A DNA stretch of 64,000 nt from Fomes fomentarius (lineage: Eukaryota > Basidiomycota > Agaricomycetes > Polyporales > Polyporaceae). Shown here piece after piece: positions 1 to 11,454 of this stretch. The stretch covers positions 2,170,001 to 2,234,000 of the forward strand of contig JABYQN010000005.1 of the NCBI GenBank assembly GCA_022606135.1, written 5' to 3'. Positions within the stretch are counted from its first letter, which is position 1. The number at the start of each line of letters is the position of its first letter. The notes under the pieces were generated by a model that worked only from the letters and a program-made list of their open reading frames with translations, ran no database searches and was not told the origin of the DNA. The position numbers and the translations under genes were made by a program.

Positions 1-1586
1 CCGATTGGTCCACCACCCGGCGTCTACGCTCTCCCCAATCTAATCAGCCATAACAAATGTTACTTGCCCTCTCTTCATCGATCTATACTCCGTTTGACCG
101 TGAGCTAACGATCGCTTATAGCAAGTCCGGAGCCATCCCATGGCTGTTACGCTCTAATCTCATCATCCAACCATCACCATCTCCGAAAGCAATGCCGGCG
201 GCCTTCTACGACGCTTCACCGTCTCACAATGCCACGTATGAACAAATTATCTCAACCTGATTTGCACGATACCGCTTTCTTGAAGGTTCATCAACCCCCC
301 AACGTACGCCCTAGTACTTCTTCCTCATGGCGGTGTTGTATCTGATGGTCAATTGGCACTCACTTGTATTTGTCCTTGCTGTCAAATCGTGAACATACTG
401 GAACGCACTAATCCTTTGAGATACGGCAAAGTACAATCTCTAGTCGCTATCGAAAGACGCTCTTCTTCAACTTGAACCAAATTCATCGAGCCCAAGGCCT
501 ATTGGCCAGAGACGTCTCTCCAACCTCCGAGTTCCTCTACTCGCCCTCAACTATACTCCGATTCGAGCATTCGGGCCGACCTCATCCAAACAGTATGTCG
601 AGTTAAAGGTTCAACGTTCATTTGAGACTCCACTCCGCCTAGACAAGGAGATTTGTGCTGACGACTAGAGATTTACACTTCGCCGTAAACAGGTAGTTGG
701 TTACAAGAGCAGATCTCGATGGGTGCGTTTATCCTCACCCAAGTCCGCTACTTACTATCGTGGTGAACTCCTGCGGAGTTACAGCCTAAATATACTCTCA
801 CCCAATCCCTGGCGCACTACTTATATGCGCCCATATATATGGTCATAGGTTGTTTGTGGCACTGGTAAATAAGTACATACAAACCTCGTAGAGCGAGATG
901 GCAGTGCACACCAGCACAGGTTGACAGGCTGGGCATCTTCTGGCATCATCCGTTCCTGTCACTGGTCAGTCTGTCTCTGCACTGTGCTGATCAACTTGCA
1001 ACTTGCAACACGCTTCCCATGTATCCTTGTCGTACCTGCCTCGCTGCGGCACCCTGATGCCACTAGCTAGCACCCTGATGAACTTCACCACGAGCGTCGC
1101 TACTAGGTACATGTCCGCATGTGCATATTCAGATACTGTTCTTCTCGTGCGACCAATTGATTCTGTACGTCCATGCGGGCCGTGACAACACAGCAGCACG
1201 GGGACGAGACATGAACCCCACGTGCGTTCGAAGCAACGCTCATCAGATCCTCCTGGCGGGGACTATCTCCAGACTGCCCACTTGTGTCGATCCGCCGCGT
1301 CCTGTGTAGCACGCTGTCGCAACACAGCTCGCTCGACAGATGCGCCTCGGCTTTGTCAACCCCTCAGTTCAAATCAGGTACCATGACATCCAAGCCGGCC
1401 AGCCCATGTGCGTCGCTCCTCAAATAGTTCGCATCCATGATGCTTCTCTTTCTCCAGCTGCCGGTTCAGCCATCTTAAAGCCCGGCCATCGTTCCCATTC
1501 TTCGAGTCTGGCTCCCCGCGCTTACGCCCCCATACCCCCGAGCTCCCGCACGTACTTAACGTCTTCCGACCCTCCCGTTTGTCGAC
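1..1586. other. intergenic, no gene recognised
   Basis: No open frame here resembles a known protein and I see no convincing exon chain. The last few hundred bases before 1587 should contain the promoter of the PLC-like gene. Confidence 0.5.
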
Positions 1587-3316
1587 ATGCGTGCTGCGTC
1601 TTTCCTCCTTGCTATCGCAGCCGCGGCTGCCTCGGTCAGTGGTGCCATCGTCCGCGAGAAGAGGTGTGTACTACTCTGTTGGTTCCCTGTGCATTAGTTG
1701 CCAGAAGAAGCCCGGCCGCGGGCAGCTTGGTTGCGAGCGCGACGGAGAGGCTGACGTTCGCACGCAGGGCGACTGTCTGCAACGGTCACGCAGAGCTCTG
1801 CAATCGCAGTTATGGCAACGTGACGTTCCTTGGCGGTGAGTGGCAGCGCAACGCGAATCGGCGCCCCGCTGTGCTGAATGCTCACTTGCTCGTTGTACTT
1901 GCAGCCCATGATTCGTTCGCGTTCAGCGACAATCCTATTGACCGTGAGTGTCGCCCGTTGCCCTTTCATCAGTAGTCACCGCTCACGTATCTTCACAGTT
2001 GGGCGTGATCAAGAGGTTGACATCCCTTCGCAATTGAAGCTCGGTGCGCGGTTGCTCCAGGCGCAAGCACATATGTATGCGCATATATCATCTATCGACC
2101 GCACCCATACAGAGTATTGACTCGTAAACTACAGGAATGACGGCGTTCTGCACTTCTGCCATACTAGTGAGTACTCATATTCACGTTCTCTTGATTGACT
2201 ATGCTGACTTGGTTCTTACAGACTGTGTCAGTATGTTTTGCGACTCTCCGAATAGTTGTGACTGACGTTCGATTTATAGATCATCTTCGATGGCGGTGCC
2301 GTAGTCGACTACCTGAAGACTGTCAACGACTTCCTCCAGGCGAACCCTAACGAGGTCCTCACTCTCATTTTCACGAACCCCGAGGGTGTTTCCCTCAAGG
2401 ATGTATGGGACCCGGCCTTCCAGCAATCAGGTGTTGCCAACTTGGCGTTCGTCCCACCACACCTGCCCATGAAGCAGAGCGAGGTCCGTTCCCCACGCCG
2501 CACCATTTGCTCCCTCAGGCACTCACTATATGCGCATCTAGTGGCCAACTCTAGGCGAACTGATTGACAGCGGCAAGCGCGTCGTCGTGTTCCTGGACGC
2601 GGGAGCAGACGACGACAGGAGCGTGCCGTACATCCTCCCTGAGTTCCCGAACGTCTGGGAGACGCCATTCAGCGTTACGGACAACAAGTTCCCGTGCAAG
2701 GTCGACCGCATCAGCGGCCCACTCTCTGCCGAGGACCACCTATACATGATCAACCACTCGCTCAACATCGAGATCTTCCCCGACGTTATTATTCCCGACC
2801 GCATTCACGCGTCCACCACGAACGGCGTCAATTCGTGAGTCGTTTCCCTCTTGTATGCAATCATAACGAGTGCAGATGGCTGACATGCGTGCAGGATCCT
2901 TGCGAACGCGGCGGGCTGCCAGGGCTTCGCCGCCGGTCGTGCACCGAACTTCGTCCTCCTGGACTGGGTGAACGTTGGCAGTGGCCTCGCTGCTGTGGAC
3001 CGGCTGAACGGGCTGGCGTGAGTACCATGATTGCTGAGCGTGCTCTATGCGCGCCCCCTCCCTTCCCTCCCATATGCTCCTGTGCCCCTGCCCATCTCTT
3101 TGATTCTCGGGGATGGGCCGTTTCTGTTTGCTCGGGTTGTCTTCGTGCGGCCGATGCTAAGAAGCGACGGACATATGCCAATGCACTTGCAGAGGGAAGC
3201 CGGCGAATGGGGCCGCAAGGACGGTGCGGCCGTCGTTTTTATCATTATTGGGAGGCAAGGCAGGGATCTTGGCTGTACTACTCACGACAATGACGATTGG
3301 GGAACTTTGGCTGTAA
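1587..3316 (+). CDS. secreted PLC-like phosphodiesterase (PI-PLC X-like TIM barrel)
   Basis: Ten exons (1587-1663, 1768-1835, 1905-1943, 1999-2074, 2135-2166, 2222-2226, 2280-2483, 2542-2834, 2895-3017, 3193-3316) sum to 1041 nt and encode 346 residues. The start gives a signal peptide (hydrophobic run LLAIAAAAA), followed by a KR processing site. Family hallmarks in order are AHDSFAFSDNP (active-site His region), LGARLLQAQAH, IIFDGGAVVDYL, LTLIFTNPEG, KRVVVFLDAGAD, VPYILPEF, ASTTNGVNS and APNFVLLDWVN. The C terminus is hydrophobic after a short linker, which suits a GPI anchor. The family cleaves phosphodiester bonds and is often extracellular or wall-linked; the substrate here is unknown. 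The 5-nt exon at 2222-2226 is required by the frame and is discussed as a finding. Confidence 0.88.
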
Positions 3317-4837
3317 GAGTTGTCCGTGTGAGATGCGATGCGGCGGGAGGGGAAGGCGAACCTCCGATGTGTCCCTACTCACGAGCTTGAGGTTCTGCCA
3401 GACCTTGAGCTTGTTCCCCATAGTTTCAGACCCTCGAGGCCCTTGCATGGCATTCTGTGTACTACATCTGCCGTACAAGGTTGAAGACTCCGCTCGGAAG
3501 ATGCAGATCGTCGTGGCGACTGGGCGTCTGTTTGAGGAGTTTTATTCTACCAGCTCGAACTTGAACATTAATTACGCTGTTCACCTGACACCTCCTCTAC
3601 TCACACCTCCTGATGTTCATTCTCTGGTTGCGAACGTCTGATCAAAAACGAATTGCTCAGTGTACTGGAAGGACTGCCGACTTCGCTGCTTGTTCTAGAT
3701 TCTAGGCTACCCTTTACGATATCCAGGTCGTCTTCGTGGCAATTGGGTATGACCTGATCATCAGCCAAAGAGCAAGAACTTTGGAGCTCGCACTGCGTAA
3801 AAGCGCTAGCTCACCGTCTTCTCTGCAGGTGACTTGGTGCTCATGCGATTTCATTACGTGACCTCCGTCATCCAGCGCCAAGTCCATCCTACTGTGCTGC
3901 GAGCACGCGTGCTTGGCCGTCACTTATACGTATATTTTGTTGTGGGCCTGCGCGGACCCGCTGCGTTGGGCCTGTGGCGTTCCACCTGTCTTGCACCGGT
4001 AATCCCAAGTTCCAACCGTCAACGTGCGACACTCTTGTTATTGACTGACCTCATCAGTACAAACAGCACGTCTGTGTACTACCGCCGACGGGTACACGCC
4101 GGCAAGACGGCACGAAACGGGCCGCAGAAATATATCCTACCCTTACATACAAGTACCCCGAACGCCACGCCACGTTGGTATTGGGTTCGTATATGGATCT
4201 GGAGTACCGTTCTGTCTCGGTTCTGCCATTCGTCCACCTTTGCAGGAGCGGGCCGTGCCCTGAGCGGGGTTGTCGGCGAGATCGTGGGAGGCGGTCACCG
4301 ACCGACATTTCTCTCTCGAAATCCATCCCAGTGGGCGGACGTATACGTTACCGTATATGTTCACGGACGCGGTCGCTATCGCGCGGCGAAATGCCGTAGT
4401 AGGGTTCCCAAGGCGAGTATAGACATCGAAAGAAGCATAATCCGCATTCCCTGGTGACGCACTCGTTCGAGGGCCGCATCGTCTGCGAGGCATGGAGTCC
4501 GCGGGGTGCGTGCGGCGGCGCGGTGGTAAACAGCGATTGTGGACGCGAGCTGGACCGCAGCCAGATCAGCGGAGGCTTCGCAAGTGTGTAAGTGCGTTGG
4601 CGTTCGATATGGAAAGGGGGAGTATGCGGCACGCACTGTCGCCGCCACGTTGACTTACCGTGCACGAAGTTGCCTCTTTCCGACCGACGCTTCTTTTCTT
4701 CCCTTCTCCTTCTCCTGCTCATTTAATAGTCCACCCTCAACCATGACCACCCTCTCCCCGTACTGCCCGACGCCCCCTCATCGCGAGTCGCTGGCCATCC
4801 CCGTCTGCTCTCCTTTCACCCTGGACCGTCTGCAACT
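3317..4837. other. intergenic, no gene recognised
   Basis: Several open frames up to about 207 codons occur on both strands, but none shows a recognisable domain, a coherent exon series or a plausible start context. The part after about 4690 is C/T-rich and is probably the promoter of the DUF6533 gene. Confidence 0.45.
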
Positions 4838-7320
4838 ATGGCCGATCAGCCAGGGCTGGTCTCCCAAGTCGATCCGGAACTCCTCTTGTCCGTCAGGTAC
4901 TACCGATACACACAGCTGGTCTCATGTAAGTACACACACGATCGGCACGGAAGGACCGATCATTGACGCATAATTGGCTATCAAGGGGTAGTTGCAACCA
5001 TTGTCATCTACGATTACAGTAAGTCATCACAACCACAAGCGATGCTTGGACGCATGCTCTGACCTTTGTGTGCCGTGCCAGTCGTCACCTTCGAGCGCGA
5101 GTTCGAGCTCATCTGGGTGAGTTTTGTAATCTGTTTCTCATGGGTGATCGGCAGTGTTGAATAGACTACCGGACGCAGAAGAAGAGGTGGTCGGTCATCA
5201 AACTGGCCTTCATTTGGGTACGTCCCAGGATCGTCTCTCCTGCGGAAAGTGCCGCTCACCCGACTATATGCGTTATCTTATTCCCAGCATCGATATCTGG
5301 GTGTTCTCTGCGTCTTGTGAGTGAGTCTCAGGAACGCCATAGACTTTCGCTTCATGGGTTATGTTCCTGCTTTCTCAGATTCCAAGTGTATGGTGAGCAC
5401 TGAGCAGTCGTTTCTCTCACGTGTCGGCATCTTCCGCTGACCGTGCCTACTCTAGCTCTGAATGCGCCAGGGATCAATGACGACGTGAGCGCATTCAACT
5501 CTCCGGTGCTGCAAGTAGTCTTACTGACAACATCAGTTGTGAGCTATCTTGTTTGACGTCAGCCCCAGCTGCTGACTCGGTGACCATTCATCAAGCTGTC
5601 GAGTTTGGTTCTTCTGGGAGACGTGGGGCTACTGTGCGGCACTGTTCACATCGGAGGGTAAGTTCCATTTTGTGCCGCCACCCCCAAATGTCACCCTTAC
5701 TGACATTCAATTGCACAGCTGTGCTACTCCTATGGATCTATGTCCTCTACAACAAGAACAAGTGGATTCTCACGGTAATTTCCGTATGCTACGTCGCTGA
5801 GGTGATCAGTGTCATCTCGATCCTCACTATCTCCTTCATGAACTTCCAAGGTGCGGCGATATCCTTCCGGCTCGGGTCCCGTCATACGTTGTCTGACATA
5901 TCACATGGAACAGCACAAGCAGGTGGGATCCCCGGCATTCGTTATTGCGTCATGACCGACATCGGTCGGCCGTTCCAACTCCTTTGGGTGCCGATCCTCG
6001 CCTACGACGCCCTTCTCCTCCTTCTCTTCCTCTACAGAGGGTGCGCGAGTGCGTGTCGCCGCGGTCAATGGAGGTGGACAAGCGACTATGACGGTCTCTT
6101 CGACATGATCTACCGACATTCGCTTTTGAATTTTCTTGCGTATGTGCACATATATCCCTCCGCCGGACCACTCTGACTTGTTCCGCCAGAATATTTGCTT
6201 CCTACCTGGCGTGTGCTATCATATGGCTTTCCTCTGACGTAAGTCTTTTCCCCCGTGAGTACTAACACACATTCACGCTTACTCCCGCATACAGATTGGA
6301 CTCTACCAAATACCTGTTAGCTTTGCGCTCGCATTCAGCATCACCAATTGCACCCGTCTTCTGCTCAACATCCGCCGCGCATACTATTCGGGCGTCAGCG
6401 ACCCCGGGCTCACCAACATCCGCGGCATGTCCCCAACAGGCAACAACTCTCCCGATCCCTACGTTACCCACGAACTTCTACCCTCCCCAGGTCCCCCTTC
6501 CCTTGACATCAACGTACCGATGACACCTTTGTCCGCGTCATCCAAGTTCTCGCTGTTCTCTAGCTCGACGCTGCGCGAGAAGACTTCCAGCCCAGCGAGC
6601 ACCCTTCGCACGACCCAAGTTGGCACGAGCCCGCCCAGTAGCGTGCGCGTGGCGACTGGCCACCATGATGACCTCGAACGGGGGGAAGGCGGAGACAAGG
6701 ACGGCGTGCTGGTGCAGATCGTCAGCGCTCCTCCCACACCAACCTCGCCAACTTCGCCATTCTCGCCGACCCCACCCACTCCCCCACCCAAAGACCGATT
6801 AGACATGGATGCAGACGTTGCCCCGGACAAGGGCGGCGTCCTCGTGGACATAGGTTCCCCGCCAGCTTCGCCCGCCGCGCCATCGAGCCATAGCCGGGCG
6901 TCAACCACGCCGCCTTATGCCCGCCCGGATTCATGTCTTTCAGGCGTATCGTCATACGTCGACGTCGGCCTCGATGGCGCCCTCGAGCTCGTGCGCATTG
7001 GTTCCCCTCCCTTTCCCACTCCAAGTTCTCCCTCTTCCGAGTCGCAAGCACTATCGTCACCGACCACGCCTAAATCACGCCCTGACTCAGGATTCTCCGG
7101 GGTTTCGTCGTACGTTGACGTCTGGGAAGAGGCGCGGCAGTTCCGCGCGTCGGTACCAGTGCCGCTCTCGGACGAATACATGCGTGCGCGCGAGGTGTGG
7201 CTGTCGCGCGTGGACCCTGACTGGTGGCAGGCGGAGCTCCGGCAGATGCGTGTGGACCCCCGGGTGGCGAACGGGAGTGGGATTAGGAAGGGAGTGAGGA
7301 ATGGCAGTGTTGGACTGTGA
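4838..7320 (+). CDS. DUF6533-type multi-pass membrane protein with long Pro/Ser-rich tail
   Basis: The start at 4838 gives MADQPGLVSQ and then, across short exons, the DUF6533 signature: RYYRYTQLVSW, VVATIVIYDYIVTFEREFEL, IWKKRWSVIKLAFIW, HRYLGVLCVLFQVY. Later exons give CRVWFFWETWGYC, LLLWIYVLYNKNKW, a 20-residue hydrophobic helix near 5780-5850, PFQLLWVPILAYDALLLLLF and LYQIPVSFALAFSITN, consistent with about seven membrane helices. The last exon encodes roughly 300 residues of Pro/Ser/Thr-rich tail with two copies of a (C/G)(L/F)SGVSSYVDV motif. The function of DUF6533 proteins is unknown; receptor-like roles are only inferred from topology. One junction is unresolved: the frame cannot be carried cleanly from exon 7 (ending near 5488 or a little later) to the exon starting near 5598. 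Confidence 0.75.
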
Positions 7321-7598
7321 TTTTAGTGTAATGGTATACTGATATCGTAGCATAGGGTTGTGTTGTATCTGTAACGCTTTGCGATCTTCCTCCACGCTCC
7401 TTTACATATGTTATTACTGTATGCACTTCGATGGACTTGGGTTAACCTCGGTAGTTCACTTCGCATTGTACGTTTCCAACGCGATAGACAGCGCAGTGGT
7501 ACAAAAGCACATATAAAACATCGACTAGAACTTACAACACACGTGTACAGAGTCATGGCTACAATTCCGATATGAGGTTGGGACATAGTACGGCAGGT

Positions 7599-9166
7599 CT
7601 AGAAATACGCCGTGTTCCTTAGCGCGAACCGTTCCAGCTTCCTGTAATCCGGTCGATCCTTGGCGACAGCCCAGATCCATGCATCCAGCTCGGGCAGCGT
7701 AACATCCTTGAGCCACCCCAAGTCCCCTTGCGCCGCGCTGACATCTAGGGTCTTCGCCGCCTCCACGAGCAGCTCACACGCATCGATCGCCGCAGCCCGA
7801 AGGACGAACGCTTGCTCGACATTCAGAACCGGGCCTTCCTTTGGTACGCCACTGATCTTCGCAACGACAGGCTCCTCTCGCTCCGCCGCAGCCAGCAGCT
7901 TTTCCAGCCGCTCCGGGTCCCGCGCCTCAGGGAAGAGCTCTGGCAAGCCGAGCGCTGCGTCTGCGGTGGATAGGTCGATGACGCCGAGGTGGATGAGGAG
8001 GGAGGGGATGACGTTGTCGGAGAAAACGGGGAGGTGGGATGTGCGCGGGACCGGGATTGGTGTGCCAGAAGACCCTCCTTTGGAGCCGGGCCCGAAGCGC
8101 AGCGCGATGGCGTGCAGAGTGAGGAGAGCCTTTTTAAAGCAATATACCGCTATATATGATTAGATGTTAGCACACGATAGCATCGGTGTGGATTTGATGA
8201 GGTTCACGTACGTTGATCGTACACCAACGCCATGTCTCTGAATGCAGGGATCCCGCGCACCAGCTGTTCAGGTAGAGGACATCGTCGGTCGCGTCCTTGC
8301 TACGACATGGAGAAGAGGCTGCACTTACCCTCTCCAGCGCGGCCTCACACTCGTCCCCGCCGGCGTTCTTCACCTTCTCGCCCTCCTTCAGGGCCTCGAG
8401 GACAAAGCTGCCGAGGTCCGGATAGCCTCCATCCGCCAACGCCTCCCCTGTTTCGTTCATCGTCCTCGAGATGATCTGCACGATCTCCCACACCAGCCCC
8501 CCAAGTTCGCCCACGGTGACACCAGGGATGCTCTCATGTGGCCGCTCGACATGTATCGAGCCCGTCACGCGCATCAGGTCAGCGACAATCGTCGGCGTGA
8601 TCTGCTGCATCCCCGCGGCAGAAAAGTAGTCCCCTGCTCCGGCGGAGGATGAGATGTACGCGGCGAAGACGAAGGCGCGAATGTTGTCGAAGGCTCCGCG
8701 TCCGGTCGCTTGGTGGAGGGGCACGCGGTAGCCAGAGGCGAAGTTGAGAAGGGAGAGGACGGAGAGGACGTTGAGCTCGGCGACGACCGAGCTGAAGTTG
8801 AGCGGGAGGGTCATGCCATGGGCAACGCGCAGTCGTGCGAAGGTGCTGGTGAACGCGGGGGAGAGGAGGAATCGCTTGATGGACTCCTCGTCGATCTGTA
8901 GGTACGCACAGTCAGCCTTCCTTCTGCGCGGATGTAGAGCATAAAATCATTCAAGTATTGAGATGGCTACGGCGAAGATTCAAATATGAATCAACCGTCC
9001 TTCAAGTCCAACAAGTCCAGACTAGGCGGATTAAATCCTACCGATTATCATTCAATAAAATAGCACAATCGTACCTTGATGTTGGCCTTGACCCGAATTG
9101 CCCTCGAGGACTCACGGACGGCTTTGAGATACCCCCATGGGGAGGAAGAGGGACAGTACTAGACAT
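7599..9166 (-). CDS. QNG1: queuosine salvage protein (DUF2419/Qng1 family), apparent frameshift in exon 1
   Basis: Four exons on the minus strand: 9166-9075, 8895-8329, 8263-8212, 8149-7599. The family (queuosine-5'-phosphate N-glycosidase) releases queuine from salvaged queuosine for tRNA modification. Recognisable blocks are YLKAVRESSRAI, IDEESIKRFL, LLNFASGYRVPLH, GRGAFDNIRAFVF, HESIPGVTVGELGG, YPDLGSFVLEALKEGEKV, LVRGIPAFRDMALVYDQ, VYCFKKALLTLHAIALRFGPG, LPELDAWIWA and the C-terminal FALRNTAYF. The exons total 1262 nt, one base short of 421 codons. The missing base falls between the candidate start at 9166 and YLKAVRESS, at a run of five C on the plus strand (9132-9136). It could be an assembly error or a true lesion, or the start may lie in an unrecognised upstream exon behind a possible acceptor near 9158. 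It converges on the DUF6533 gene. Confidence 0.85.
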
Positions 9167-10378
9167 GTCGATCAGACAGCCCAAGATTTTTGACCCTACT
9201 AGTAGTAGTACTAGGCCTGAGGTTCAAGGAAGTGATATGTCACTGTCCCCACGGTACCGAAACTTGGTTACGATGAGGATACAGACTGACGTTGACTCCG
9301 TTGAGCGTTGAAGCAGTGTCTTGCGTCTACTGTTATTGCTGGACCACAAAGTAGGACATGAGTCCTCTTGGGTGGACAAATAACGCGTTTGTGACTGCTG
9401 CTTCTGTCACGTGACGGATTTGGGTCACATCCTGCTGGCCGTCTTCGAGCGTCTAGATTTCTGAACAGTCCGACCGAATGACTCTCTGGTTCTTACTTCA
9501 TGCTTCAAGCTAAAGGAGCATGTACGAGTCAACTCGCCCTTCCGAGTCTTTAGATGCTGCGGGTAGCAGTCAGAACGATACAATGTACATGTTGGTGAGG
9601 ACACCCTGAACAATGTGCAACTACTAGGAAATTGAACTGTTCAAAGGAATGCCTGTACCCCGCGCTGGGTTGGAACGGTGTTACAAGATCCAAGTTGCAC
9701 TTGCTTGGCTTTCGCATAGACACCGGCCTGAACCCGGATTCAGGGTTGTCTCTCACCGCTGTCTGGCTCTTCACCGGCTTCACCACACGGCGACTTCTCG
9801 GACATGTTTGTGGGTGTGCCAGTATTCCTGATGCGTTGCACAGCCTCCTCATTACCTTCAACGAATTCGTAGATACCGAGCGGGAAATCTGTCAGCAACG
9901 CTCGCTGTCACATAACGGCAATCAACGATGCTTACCAACCAACGGCCATCCCATCGGCGTGTTTAACCCCAGTACTTAGGGTCGTATGACCAAGCATACG
10001 ACCGTAAGTACGGCTCCCGTTGTGGGTCAGAGCCATCTAGTACTACCAACCATCTCATCGCTCACATGGAACCACATGCCAAGCGCCTGACACTGGGTCA
10101 AACCTCCCCTTCTGCTGAATAACCCAAGGGAAACAATCATTCACTCCCTCTTGAGATTACCAAGCATAGATGTCTTCGCCGTTCTAGTCCACCACTGTCG
10201 AGGACTTGTGTGTGGATACGGCTAGGTATTGCATACACTTATTGGCTATATCGCCTGCCAGCAGGACACACTTAATCCTAGGTCGCTGTATAAAAGTCCG
10301 GCATCCTGACTCTACCACACCAACTCGCAGCTCCACTCCCCACCTACGCCTGAGAAGATCTACAGTTAATCGAAACCA
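9167..10378. other. intergenic with a strong inverted repeat
   Basis: No gene is recognised between the divergently transcribed queuosine salvage and glutathione transferase genes. A near-perfect 17-bp stem with a 6-base loop lies at 9972-10011 (own entry). The last part before 10379 should hold the glutathione transferase promoter. Confidence 0.5.
9972..10011. repeat. inverted repeat / potential stem-loop
   Basis: The arm 9972-9988 (GTACTTAGGGTCGTATG) and the arm 9995-10011 (CATACGACCGTAAGTAC) are reverse complements at 16 of 17 positions, separated by ACCAAG. No T-run follows and no gene ends here, so a terminator role is not indicated. Confidence 0.7.
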
Positions 10379-11258
10379 ATGTCGCACGGCAAGCAATTCA
10401 CTCTCTACACCCACGTCCGCGGAGCCAACGGCTGGTACACACTCTTGTCTCCTCCATATCGCTCTCGGCCGTTTGGTTGATGTCCTATATTCCCATAGGA
10501 AAGTCGCGTTCGTCCTTGAGGAGCTCGGCCTCACGTATGAGCCCGTCTACCTGGTTTTCGAGAAGGGCGAACATAAGGCGCCCGAGTACACCAAGTACAA
10601 CCCAAACGGCCGCATCCCCGCGCTCATTGACCACCACAACGGCGACTTTGTGATCTGGGAGTCCGACGCGATCCTCCTTTACCTCGTTGACCGCTACGAC
10701 AAGGAGAAGAAGCTGACCGTCACGGGCGAGAAGGAGCGCTACTCACTCATCCAGTGGCTCTTCTTCCAGGCGTCCGGCCAGGGGTACGCCTTGGTCCCAG
10801 TTTTCCATCGAGTAAACTCTCTTCTGACACGAGGCAACCTATAGCCCGTACTTCGGCCAGGCCTTCTGGTTCCTGCGCTTGCACCAGGAGAAGGTGCCCA
10901 GCGCGATCGAGCGGTACCAGAACGAGATCCTCCGCGTGTTCTCCGTCCTGGACGGCGTGCTCGCCAAGTCGCCCTCCGGCTACCTCGTCGGCGGCAAGCT
11001 GACGGTCGCCGATTTGTCATTCATCACCTGGAACCGCGTTGCGCTCGGGTACGTGCTGAATACCGGTGAGGGTATCGCGCCCGTCGATGTTCAGAAGGAG
11101 TATGGTGCATTTTATGCGTGCGTCTTCTCCCTTACTTGATACGAGATTGGAATGAAGTCTGATTAGGAAGATTTTCTTGCAGTTGGCACCAGAAGCTCAT
11201 CGAACTCCCCACAGTCAAGAAGCTCCTCGAGCTTTCCGAGAAGCTCGCGACCCAGTAG
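10379..11258 (+). CDS. glutathione S-transferase, Ure2p-like class
   Basis: Four exons (10379-10434, 10499-10783, 10845-11117, 11183-11258) sum to 690 nt and encode 229 residues, typical for the family. The N-terminal thioredoxin-fold domain reads FTLYTHVRGANGWK, VAFVLEELGLTYE, NPNGRIPALIDHHNGDFVIW and ESDAILLYLVDRYD. The ES pair is the conserved glutathione gamma-glutamyl contact, and NGRIPAL carries the cis-proline. The C-terminal all-helical domain includes SGYLVGGKLTVADLSFI with the N-capping Asp. Ure2p-class enzymes in wood-decay fungi are expanded cytosolic enzymes conjugating or reducing xenobiotics and wood extractives; the substrate here is unknown. Exon 1 ends inside the tryptophan codon of NGWK. 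Confidence 0.93.
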
Positions 11259-11454
11259 GAGGGCGGAGATCTTATCAAGGCTCAGTAACTGACGTCGGGG
11301 GAAGGGGGGGGTGAAGCAAAACGGTGTTGTTGGAGAGAATGCACCCGGAGCGGCCATCTTCCAGAACATAGCGTCATGTGTATTGTCGACAGCGCACCAG
11401 CGGATCCTACCATTGTTACAAGGACAGATACATGGAATTTATCAGAGATTATCT

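Noticed and set aside
3834..4457. 207-codon plus-strand open frame
   Set aside because: Lacks any domain; other frames in the same stretch are equally open, as expected for GC-rich DNA.
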